Positions 1 to 7,130 of a stretch of DNA of 10,890 nucleotides are shown here, piece by piece (the stretch's first letter is position 1; each line of letters begins with the position of its first letter). The notes under the pieces are model-generated. The model was not told where the DNA came from, did no database searches, and was given only the letters and a program-made list of their open reading frames with translations. The stretch is from Prasinococcaceae sp. CCMP 1430. Lineage: Eukaryota > Prasinodermophyta > Palmophyllophyceae > Prasinococcales > Prasinococcaceae. The stretch is from contig RQSC01000001.1 of assembly GCA_013416795.1 (NCBI GenBank), positions 288,189 through 299,078 of the forward strand, in the 5' to 3' direction. The position numbers were made by a program, and so were the translations under genes.

Positions 1-85
<85 letters not shown>
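1..85. repeat. (CA)n dinucleotide microsatellite
   Basis: An uninterrupted CA repeat runs from the window edge to position 85, so it may extend further left. Long perfect CA tracts are typical of eukaryotic nuclear DNA. Shorter CA/GT runs recur at 5651-5673, 4185-4199 and 10272-10284, inside introns or between genes. Confidence 0.99.
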
Positions 86-88
<3 letters not shown>

Positions 89-120
89 GCAGAGGCGCGC
101 CGCAGCAGGGTCGCGCTCTG

Positions 121-145
121 GCGCGCGCGCGCGCGCCGCGCGCGC
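121..145. repeat. Alternating GC tract
   Basis: An almost perfect alternating GC run with one phase break near 136-137 follows the CA repeat after about 35 bases. Alternating purine-pyrimidine DNA of this kind can adopt Z-form and is prone to slippage. It encodes nothing recognisable. Confidence 0.9.
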
Positions 146-395
146 CCGGGGCCGATCCGCTCGGCGGCGTTCGGGTACGGGTCCGATTTTTATTTGGGTT
201 ATTGTATGCATTCAAAGGGTCTGTAACCATCGCGATTTTTTCGCATGCGCTTTCATTCCTTCCTTCCACTCGGCGGCCTTGGGGTTGGGTTTGGGGTTGA
301 GTTAGTGATAGTAGTAGTAATATTAGTGATCAATACAGTCAGCCCCAACACATCCAGGAGGTCCCAACCGGGGCTGGGACCCGCACCCCCGGGTT
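146..395. other. Non-coding, AT-richer intergenic stretch
   Basis: Base composition drops sharply from the GC-rich surroundings, with T-runs near 187-192 and 236-241, a (TAG)n-like patch near 307-325 and a G-rich patch at 281-297. No reading frame here resembles a protein. On the minus strand an AATAAA hexamer at 395-400 overlaps the end of the helicase fragment's frame and could be a poly(A) signal for it. That is only a motif match, and many algae do not use AATAAA. Confidence 0.55.
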
Positions 396-1015
396 TTATT
401 TCGGAGGAGACGAAGGGTCTACGTGATCCCCTCGAAACGCGCGACGCATCGGGCGGCCGGTCCCGCGCGCGCCGAAACGCGCTCCCGCGCGCGCCGCCGG
501 CGGTGGTCGGGGCGCACCCGTTCGCGCCGCGCGATTCCTGCAGGACACACCCGCCGCCTGCAGGCGCTGCTCCGCGTCGGGGAGGCGACGCGCGTAATTC
601 ATGAAGACAGCCGCGCGCGAGACGCCGCTCGCGCGGAGGGAGCGCCGAAGCGCGTCATACGCGTGACGTCGCGGCACCACCAGGTACGCGTGCGTCAGAT
701 TGGGGGGCAGGCTCTCCCCGAGTCCTGCCTGCGCTGCGCGCTCGCCAGCACCGACGCTCGCGCCGCCCGCGGCCCCCGGAGCGACGAGCTCGATGTCCGC
801 GTGGCCCGCGGCGGCAGCGGCTTCCAGGGTGCGTTGCGCCAGCGTGGCGGACACGAGCACGAGTTGCCTGCCTTGGTCGCCCGGCGCGTTCTTGCCAACG
901 TGCGCGAGCAGCCTTCCCATCGGCTCTGCGAAGTTGTCTGCGGCGAGGTCGTCGGCCTCGTCGAGTACCAGCACGGACGCGCCGTGCGTGCGCAGCGAAC
1001 CCTCGCGGCTGAGGT
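396..1015 (-). CDS. DEAD-box ATP-dependent RNA helicase, central fragment
   Basis: The translation carries DEAD-box motif II in 'VLVLDEADDL' (DEAD at 951-962) and motif III in 'LVLVSATL' (SAT at 843-851). It continues into the start of the second RecA-like domain ('PPNLTHAYLVVPRRH', then 'AAVFMNYARRLPDAEQRL'). DEAD-box proteins use ATP to unwind or remodel RNA. Two parts are missing. The N-terminal half (Q motif, P-loop 'AxxGxGKT', motifs Ia and Ib) should precede 'LSREGSLRTHGASVLV' but the frame meets an N at 1016, beyond which only a GC hexamer repeat is seen. On the other side, similarity stops near 545, and motifs IV-VI ('ARGxD', 'HRxGRxGR') appear in no frame before the stop at 396-398. 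'cctcag' just inside the N could be a splice acceptor, and GTGTGT near 547-552 on the minus strand a donor. The organelle-type DEAD-box subfamily is possible but not established. It is a partial gene, a pseudogene, or one cut by assembly. Confidence 0.7.
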
Positions 1016-1016
1016 N
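1016..1016. other. Ambiguous base (N) at a gene boundary
   Basis: A single N lies exactly where the minus-strand helicase coding ends and the plus-strand GC hexamer repeat begins. On the plus strand the context reads GAG-GTNAG, resembling a splice donor, but no plus-strand exon is visible to its left. It may be a collapsed scaffold gap or one uncalled base. Confidence 0.8.
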
Positions 1017-1034
1017 AGCGCGGGCGTGGGACCT

Positions 1035-1046
1035 GGCGCAGGCGCA

Positions 1047-1077
<31 letters not shown>
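1035..1077. repeat. (GGGCGC)n hexamer tract
   Basis: About seven imperfect copies of a GGCGCR/GGGCGC unit follow the N at 1016. In the downstream kinesin frame it would read as Gly-Ala repeats. The reverse complement of the same hexamer forms the Ala-Pro linker at 3289-3404, so the kinesin-13 gene lies between inverted low-complexity tracts. Confidence 0.85.
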
Positions 1078-1112
1078 ACGCGGCCGCCGTCGACAGCGTG
1101 AGCGCTGCACAG

Positions 1113-3974
1113 GTGCCGGTGCGGCGCGGCCTCTTCCCCACTGTGGGCAGCAGTCCGACGAAGGAGAAGAAAGAGATCTCGGGCACCTGGGCGCAGCTGG
1201 CTGCGGCCAAGGTGGTGCCGGCGGCGCTGAAGGCGCATCCGCGACAGAGCGCCGCGGAGCTCGCGAAGGAGGCGCAGCGTGGCACCCCTGAGGGCTGGGA
1301 GCGGGCGGAGACGCCCATGGCGTTTGTGCAGGCGCGCGATGATGGCGAAGAGGAGGCGGCCGCGCCCGCGAACGGGGATGACTCGCTTCAAAGCGCCGCT
1401 GCTCCTGCGGGCGTATGGCTGAACGTCGCCCGACGCTCGCCCAAGCGCGTGAGCAAGGAGCTCGACTTCGATGCGGCTCCCCAGCCGGCCGCGCCCGTCT
1501 CAGCGACATACAGCAACATACTGCAGTCGTCCAAGACGCGGGATGAGGACGATGAGACGTCCGTGCTGCCGCCACTGCCGTTTACCGGCTCTGACGGCCT
1601 GAGCCTCAGCAGCAGTGCGCCATCGCCAGCGGGAGGCGCGAGCGGCCCGTGAGCGCCTCGCCCGCCCTGCGTTCCTCCAAGGGCGCGGCGCAGGCGCCGT
1701 CGATGGCGCGGCTACGCGCATCGTCCGAGAGCGCGCGGCCGCAGACGGCGTCGTCGCTGGGCAGACTCGCGGCCGCGGCCGCCGCCGGCGGGACCAAAGC
1801 AGAGCGCGCGCGTCCGCTGCGAGCGCACCCACTGCCGCTCCCCCCGACCTCGCGAACAAACTCCCCGCCCCCCGCCGACCCGCGCGACCCGCTCACGCCC
1901 AAGGTCGCGTGCGGGGGTGGCTTGGACGGCTCGGCCGAGACCGGCGCGAGCGAGGATTCGCAGGCGCGCCCGTCGACCGCTGTGGGCGACTCGCGCTACG
2001 AGTCGGCTGGCGTCGCGCGCATACGCGTGGTGGTTCGCAAACGCCCGCTCAATACGGCGGAGGTCTCGCGGCGCGAGGAGGACATCGTCGCAATTATGCC
2101 TGCCAGCGCGGGCGCTGCCGCGGGCGCCGTCGGCCACGTGCTCGTGCGCGAGCCCAAGCAGAAGGTCGACCTGACGGCATACGTCGAGCAGCACATGTTT
2201 GCGTTCGATGCGGTGCACGACGTTCACTCGAGCAACGACGAGGTGTACGACAGTACCGTGCGGCCACTGGTGAGCACCGTGCTTGACGGCGGCAACGCGA
2301 CGTGCTTCGCGTACGGCCAGACCGGTTCAGGGAAGACGCACACGATGACACCGCTGCCGCGACGTGCGTGCGAGAGCATGCTGTCGCTGCTGGCGAGCAG
2401 CGGGGTGCACAGCGGCATTACCCTGCACGTATCGTACTTCGAGATCTACGGCGGCAAGCTTCACGACCTGCTCAATCGCAAGCGCAAGCTCGTTGCGCGC
2501 GAGGACGGTTCGCAGCGCGTGGTGGTGGTGGGACTCACCGAGGTCGAGGTGTGCGATCCCGCGCAGCTGGACGAGCTCATTGCCCGCGGTTCAATCGAGC
2601 GCTCCGTGGGTTCCACTGGCGCCAACGAGGAGTCCTCGCGCTCGCACGCCATCATGCAGCTCGCACTCAAGCGCCGCCTGCCCCCGCCTGCCGAGCCTCA
2701 GCGTCGTCGCCTCGACCGCCGCTCGTCGACCGTCGCCGACGACCCACCGTCGCCGCGCTATAAGGTGTGCGGCAAATTCAGCTTCATCGACCTGGCAGGC
2801 AACGAGCGCGGCGCCGACACGTACGACAACGACAAGCAGACACGCCTCGAGGGCGCCGAGATCAACAAGAGCCTGTTGGCACTCAAAGAGTGCATCCGCG
2901 CGCTCGACATGCAGTCCAAGCATGTGCCTTTTCGGCAGTCAAAGCTCACGGAGGTACTGCGCGACAGCTTCGTGGGCGACAGCCGCACGGTCATGATTGC
3001 GTGCATTTCGCCGTCGCACACCAGCTGCGAGAATTCGCTCAACACGCTGCGGTACGCGGACCGGGTGAAGGAGATCTCGTCCGAGCAGAGCGGGCCACCG
3101 CCTCTGCAGGCGCCGCACGAGGATGACACGCCAGCTTCCGCGCCGACTCCTCCGCCTGGCCTGGCTCCTGCGGGCGCTGGGCTGGTGAGGGTGTCCGCTG
3201 TCGGCGGCGATGAGGTGCAGCAAAACGCTGTGGGCGGCGCGCTAGCATCGACACAGGCCCAGGCCGCGCCTTCCGCCGCGCCAGGACCTGCGCCCGCGCC
3301 AGGACCTGCGCCCGCGCCCGCGCCCACGCCCGCACCCGCACCCGCGCCCGCTTCCCGCGCCCGCGCCCGCTCCCGCGCCCGCGCCCGCTCCCGCGCCCGC
3401 GCCTGTGCCTCGCGAGCGCCCGGCTTCGGCCCCGGCGCCCAAAGGGAAGGCAGCGGCAAGTGGCAGGGCGATGGCGGGTGTGGACAGGGGCGGCGGGAGG
3501 AGCGCCGCGGGCGCTGGTGGCAGCGGCAACTACGCCGCTGGTGGCAGGGAGGGGAAGGACGCTCGGGCAAGCCCGTCCATGTCCCGCAAACCCAAGGCCG
3601 CATCGCAGTGGGACAGCTCGGTGCGCCCCTCCCGCGAGTCGAAGTCCACGAGCGCTGCGGTGCGAAAGGAAGAGATGCTAAAGGAGCACTCTGCGCTGAT
3701 GACCTCGATCCTCGAAGACGAGGAGGTGGTCATCAACGAACACAGGCGGCACATCGAGGATTCCATGGAGCTCGTGCGCAAGGAGATGCAGCTGCTCGCC
3801 GACGTCGACCAGCCGGGCAGTGCAATCGACGAGTACGTGGGCAGCCTCGAAGCACTTCTCGACAAAAAGACCGCATCCATCAAGGCGATGCAGAAGAAGC
3901 TGGCGAGCTTCCAGGCAAGCCTGCGCCGCGAGGAGGAGCTCTCCAACCGAATCGCGGCAGCCGCGAACAAGTGA
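1113..3974 (+). CDS. Kinesin-13 family microtubule depolymerase (5' partial, two frame breaks)
   Basis: The motor domain begins at 'RIRVVVRKRPLN' (about 2018) and has the P-loop GQTGSGKT (2315-2338), switch I NEESSRSH (2624-2647) and switch II DLAGNERG (2789-2812). Two kinesin-13 hallmarks are present: the KVD finger (2162-2170) and the KEC motif in 'LKECIRALD' (2885-2893). Kinesin-13 proteins do not walk; they bend protofilaments and depolymerise microtubule ends at spindles and flagella. After the motor comes an Ala-Pro linker, then a coiled-coil tail about 100 residues long ('KEHSALMTSILEDEEVVINEHR', 'DQPGSAIDEYV') that matches the family's C-terminal dimer region. Three frame segments are needed: frame 3 to about 1648, frame 2 for the motor, and frame 3 again from about 3353 to the TGA at 3972-3974. 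The first 500 bases are a disordered, G/C-biased N-terminal region with no recognised domain. I chose 1113 because a CAG acceptor at 1110-1112 precedes it in frame. The first in-frame ATG is only at 1317, and the true start is probably missing left of the N. Family assignment is near certain; the 5' end is not. Confidence 0.93.
1649..1764 (+). other. Candidate intron or frame break in kinesin-13
   Basis: The N-terminal frame runs into TGA at 1650-1652, while the motor frame is open from 1649 onward. The stop coincides with a strong donor-like GTGAGC at 1649-1654. An acceptor CAG at 1762-1764 has the right phase (exon 1 ends with two bases, exon 2 begins with one) and would remove 116 bases. 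Its pyrimidine tract is poor, so a one-base deletion in the sequence near 1649 is an equally good explanation. Confidence 0.45.
3289..3404 (+). repeat. Ala-Pro (GCSCCC)n linker with a probable one-base insertion
   Basis: A GCG-CCC / GCT-CCC repeat encodes alternating Ala-Pro between the kinesin-13 motor and its coiled-coil tail. Up to about 3352 Ala-Pro is read in the motor frame; from about 3354 it is read one base later. The switch point reads GCTTCCC, where every other comparable unit reads GCTCCC. One extra T (3352/3353) therefore accounts for the shift. Reading on in the motor frame instead gives Arg-Ala-Ser strings and loses the conserved tail. Confidence 0.8.
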
Positions 3975-4268
3975 CGTGCCGCTGTCGCCAATGGCGCCAT
4001 TGCTACATTCGCCGCCGCCACCGCCGGAGCAGCAAGCGGAGCCGTGGTGGCGTATATCACCACCAAAGACGCCCGAGCCCTCGACGGTGGGCGCGGTGAC
4101 GATGCGGCGGCTGCCCCAGCCAGCTCGCGTCTGGAGCACGCGCGACAATAATACCAACGCATTTTGACACAATCATCACCTCTTTGTGTGTGTGTGTGTA
4201 CAGACCATTAGCACTACTTTACAACATGCAGTCGCGCGGGCCAGCCTCTGCCCAGCGTCCACTGTCCG
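3975..4268. other. Convergent intergenic region
   Basis: The kinesin-13 stop (plus strand) and the zinc-finger stop (minus strand) face each other across about 294 bases. The stretch becomes AT-richer at 4145-4180 and holds a short (TG)n run at 4185-4199. It presumably contains both 3' untranslated regions. I see no AATAAA and no further gene. Confidence 0.6.
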
Positions 4269-5692
4269 TCACGACCAGCGGCCGCGGCCGCGGCCATGCC
4301 CCATGCCCCCGTGGCTCGTCGCCCGACCTCCGCCGCCACCCCGGCTGCCTCCCCAGCCACGCCCGCGCCCACCCGAGCCGCCCCAGCCGCCGCGGCCGCC
4401 GTGGCGTCCGCCCTGCTTCCCGGGCCAGTTCGTGTCAGACAGATACTGCTGCAGCTCGCCGCTCGCACGCAGGCGGTGCCATTTGCCGCGCTCGTGCTCC
4501 TGCCGCTGCTCCGGGCTCGTGAACTGCTTCGAGCACACCGAGCAGTAGCTGCGCGCGCGGTAGGCCTCCACCGCGGCCTGATGGGCGCGCGAGGACATGG
4601 CGCGGACGCGTCAGCTCATCATGCGCGCACCAACCGAGGGGCGAGGGGGGAGGCACGACCACGCCGGTGCCACAAGTCCAGGCGCGCTCACCTTGTGCGC
4701 GTCAGTCTTCCTGTGCTTGAGCATCTCGTCGACGGTCGCGAACTCCATCTGGCACTCCTTACAGAACGGATTCTCACGCTCCTCGGGCATCATAGTGGCG
4801 GCCACCTCGGCACCCATCGCCGCCTTGACCGCCGCGCGGTGCGCCTCGCTGTTGCGATGTTCCTGGTACGCGGCGCTTCCCTGCGCGGTCATGCATGCGC
4901 GTCGTTGCACGAATGTGCGCGCGCGCGCGGGGGGGGGTGGGTCAGCGGCCGGCCGCGCGAGAGGCGTCGACACACGCGCTGTGGCGCGCATGCGCGTGGT
5001 GGCTGCCTCGGGCGCCCGAACCTTGAAGGTCAGCCCGCAGATGCCGCACTTGACCTCGGTGAGGCCGCCGACAAGCGCTGCCGCACCACCGCCGTCTATG
5101 ACGTTCCTGCCAGGTCGCGGCAGCGCGGCGGCGCCAAGGCGCTCGCGCTCATCGTCCTCGCCCTCCGAGCCGCGCTCAGCGGCCTCGCGCGCCTCGCGCT
5201 CGAGCCGTTTTCGCTTCCTCTTGTTGAGCTTGTAGTCGTTGGCCTCGGGCAGCAAGTGGCGCGGCAGCGAGGGGATGGCTTCGCCCGCGCCGCTGTCCCC
5301 GTCGCTGTCGTCGCTGTCGTCGCTGCCGCCGCCGCTGCTGCTGCTGCTGCTGCCGCCGCTACTGCTGCTTCCACTGCCGTCGCTGCTGCTACCGTCGTCG
5401 CTGGTGCGGCCGCTCTCGCTGCTCTCGCTGTCGTCGTCGCTGCCGTCGTCGTCAGTCCCAGTGCTGCCGCTCCCATCGTCGTCGCTGTCCGAGCTCCCTG
5501 CTCCATCGCGCGCGGCCACCCTCGCCTCGAGCGCGGCGATCTGCGCGTCGATGTCAGCGAGCCTGGGCTTGCGCGAGGGCTCGCCGGCCGCGCCGGCCGC
5601 GCCGGCCGCTCTATGTGTCTCTGCGTCTGACAAAAGATCGATCGGCACATCACACACCCACACACACACACACCAGGGTTTGCGGGCCCCAT
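4269..5692 (-). CDS. Three-finger C2H2 (U1/JAZ-type spacing) zinc-finger protein, four exons
   Basis: Proposed exons (minus strand): 5674-5692, 5022-5626, 4692-4880 and 4269-4577, giving 373 residues with every phase consistent. Introns: 5627-5673, 4881-5021 (donor GTTCGG, acceptor GCGCAG) and 4578-4691 (donor GTGAGC, acceptor ATCAG). After splicing there are three fingers, each exactly CX2CX12HX5H: 'CGICGLTFK' joined to 'GSAAYQEHRNSEAH', then 'CKECQMEFATVDEMLKHRK', then 'CSVCSKQFTSPEQRQEHE'. This spacing is that of U1-like/JAZ fingers, which often bind RNA or dsRNA. The N-terminal part has an Asp/Ser-rich acidic stretch encoded at about 5280-5510 and a Lys/Arg cluster 'KLNKRKRKRLEREA' that could serve nuclear import. 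The tail is Gly/Arg-rich, RGG-like. A nuclear RNA-binding or ribosome-biogenesis role is plausible by inference only; I do not recognise the orthologue. The start at 5692 depends on a 47-base GT-rich intron and is less certain than the rest. Confidence 0.82.
4881..5021 (-). other. Frame-preserving 141-base intron inside finger 1
   Basis: The intron runs from donor AAG|GTTCGG to acceptor GCGCAG|GGAAGC. It has a C-rich tract (minus strand) at about 4930-4938. Splicing restores finger 1's 12-residue spacing. The length is divisible by three and the frame has no stop, so retention would insert 47 residues between the cysteine pair and the histidine pair. Confidence 0.8.
5583..5609. repeat. Three perfect copies of a 9-base unit
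   Basis: The 9-mer GCCGGCCGC is repeated three times head to tail within exon 2 of the zinc-finger gene. It encodes an Ala-Ala-Gly repeat near the N-terminus of the protein. Copy number is likely to vary between strains by slippage. Confidence 0.9.
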
Positions 5693-6014
5693 TTAAGGTT
5701 TTATGATGCGGGTTTATATCACATATACATTTGCATTCAATCGCATGCCGCGTTCGACTCAATGCAAGGATTACATCCATCACAAACCCTGCCACCGGTG
5801 ACGCTGCGCGCGCCCCAAATACGGCCACAACCGAAACCGCGCTCCCCACGCCGGGCGTCGCAGGCCAAAACGCACGCGGAACGTGCGACCTCGTGATGTG
5901 ACGTCCGTGTGAGTGGCATTCTACCCCACGGGCGACTCCTCTACTGTCGTCAAAATTCTTCCATCAAATCCGACATACTTAACCCTCTTTATCCTACCTT
6001 AAATGCGTTCGGTG
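5693..6014. other. Intergenic, AT-richer region upstream of the zinc-finger gene
   Basis: This stretch lies between the proposed start of the zinc-finger gene and the end of the kinesin fragment, both on the minus strand. It is AT-richer, especially 5940-6014, and should hold the zinc-finger promoter. One minus-strand frame is open up to 5849, but its residues (Cys/Val runs from a GT repeat) do not look coding. I see no RNA gene, and no second half of the kinesin motor. Confidence 0.55.
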
Positions 6015-6817
6015 TCAAAAAGCATTTGATATCCGCGTGTCGCCGTTGCGACCCGTACTTCCTCCCGCCGAGCCCCGGCCGCGAGCCCCCACGTGGGGGC
6101 CGGCCGCTGGCCGCGCTGCCACCTCCTCGAGCGCGGCGGGTGTGGTATTCGTGGCGACATCGTCGCGCAGAAGGTCGTAGCAACGCTCCTGGTATATTTC
6201 GAGGTAGCATACGCGCACGGAGTAGCGCACGCTGTCGTCCGCATCCATCATGTCGAACAGCGCGCGCAGCGAGCGCAGGATGACCCCGTCATCCTCGCGC
6301 TCCTTGGTGCTCGCCGCGTAGCCGCGCAGAGTCGAGGAGCCGGTGCCCCCACCGTTCTCCCTGCTCGCGAGGAGCTCCTCAGTCCCCGACAGCGAGTACG
6401 TTTTGCCGGACCCCGTCTGGCCGTAGGCGAAGATGGTCGAACTGTACCCGTCGAGCGCGCTGCGCAGCATGCGCTTGATGCCCGCGGTGGCGTACAATTC
6501 GCGCTGTGTGCAGTCGGGCCCTAGGCATCGCAGCTTGTACATGCGGCGGTTGTTGCCCCCGCCCGTCTGCGCGAGCGCCTGCGTCTCGTCCAGGCTCTGC
6601 GTGCGGCCGAGCGTCCCGCTCCCAACGTCTCGGCCCTCCACTTCGAGCGCCCGCCCGTCGGGCTCGGTGAAGACCGCTTGGCACTCGCCGCGCGCGAGCT
6701 CGGCGGCGCTCAGCGGGCGCACGCGCACCATCACCTGCACGGTNCGGGGCGCCGGCGCACTCGCGCCGGCCGCCGCGCGCCGCCGCGAATGCGCCTGACC
6801 TGAGACGGGGAGGCCAT
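6015..6817 (-). CDS. Kinesin motor domain, N-terminal half only
   Basis: The frame starts with the first motor strand 'VMVRVRPLSAAEL', continues through 'LGPDCTQRELYATAGI', the P-loop GQTGSGKT (6399-6422) in 'STIFAYGQTGSGKTYSLSG', and 'YSVRVCYLEIYQERCYDLL' (about 6160-6220). It then loses similarity. Switch I (NxxSSRSH), switch II (DLAGSE) and the rest of the motor are absent in all frames down to the stop at 6015-6017, so the product could not be a working motor as it stands. It lacks the KVD motif and differs greatly from the kinesin-13 upstream, so it is not a local duplicate. The subfamily is unclear. A likely start is ATG at 6815-6817 ('MASPSQ'), with a 65-base intron 6735-6799 (donor GTCAGG, acceptor GTGCAG) joining in phase to 'VMVRVRP'. 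Reading straight through the N at 6744 also stays open ('TVQVMVRVRP'), with an ATG near 6987. It is a partial gene, a pseudogene or an assembly-truncated one. Confidence 0.75.
6085..6100. repeat. 16-base perfect palindrome with CACGTG core
   Basis: GCCCCCACGTGGGGGC is its own reverse complement and contains the CACGTG E-box/G-box core. It sits just where similarity of the kinesin fragment to other motors has ended. Whether it is a regulatory site or a chance GC-rich palindrome cannot be told from the sequence. Confidence 0.8.
6744..6770. other. Ambiguous base (N) beside a strong hairpin
   Basis: A single N at 6744 is followed six bases later by a perfect 8-base stem (6751-6758 with 6763-6770) closed by a four-base loop. 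In the kinesin frame the affected codon is CGN, arginine whichever base is present, so the N does not by itself break the coding. The hairpin may explain the uncalled base. Confidence 0.75.
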
Positions 6818-7130
6818 TGCCGAGGGTCTGAGGAACCGAGGTGATGGTCGACGGACGGAGCGAGCAGGACGCGGGGGGGGGTGGGCCCGACGCCGTGGCG
6901 CGGGGCCGGGCCGCTCGCGCCCGCCTCCGCACGAGATGCAGCTCGCGCCGCCGTGCATCGCCGGGGCCGCCGTGCGTCGCGCGCATGCGGTGCGCGACAC
7001 TCGCGGCTGAGCGCAGGTCGGCGACCTCTCGACAAGCCTCGACGCGACACCGTTGCGCTCCGGTCTCGCGCAGACGCCCTTGCCGCCCCTGCACATCCCC
7101 CTCCACCCTGCGGCGCTCGGGCTCGTGCAG
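6818..7130. other. Region between divergent kinesin and enolase; enolase intron or upstream sequence
   Basis: GC-rich sequence with a G-run at 6873-6881 and a C-rich acceptor-like segment on the minus strand ('TTCCTCAG' ending near 6826), suggesting an intron in the kinesin leader. On the plus strand it ends in a pyrimidine-rich tract and CAG (7128-7130), the enolase splice acceptor. I searched all three plus frames for enolase's conserved first-exon segment ('DSRGNPT') and did not find it. Confidence 0.55.

Noticed and set aside
281-300. Telomere-like G-rich patch (GGGGTTGGGTTTGGGG)
   Set aside because: Only three irregular G-runs and no repeating unit; too short to be telomeric or a sure G-quadruplex.
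537-564. Two CCTGCAGG octamers 20 bases apart
   Set aside because: The first two share Leu-Gln and Cys-Arg codons in the helicase frame and its GC-rich context; no further repeat surrounds them, so likely chance.
423-1015. Plus-strand frame open from 423 through the N into the kinesin-13 N-terminal frame
   Set aside because: Left of the N it is antisense to clear DEAD-box motifs on the minus strand; its continuity is chance in GC-rich DNA.
4296-5630. Long open plus-strand frame of 444 codons opposite the zinc-finger gene
   Set aside because: It reads as Ala/Val/Arg-rich strings produced by the GC-rich antisense, while the minus strand has fingers, splice sites and consistent phases.
5693-5849. 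N-terminal extension of the zinc-finger protein up to an ATG near 5849
   Set aside because: The extension includes Cys-Val runs translated from a GT microsatellite and lower GC content; a start at 5692 with a short phase-compatible intron fits better, though not proven.
1113-6817. The two kinesins as a tandem duplication
   Set aside because: Their motor sequences differ at most positions outside the P-loop; the second lacks KVD and has a different first strand, so they belong to different subfamilies.
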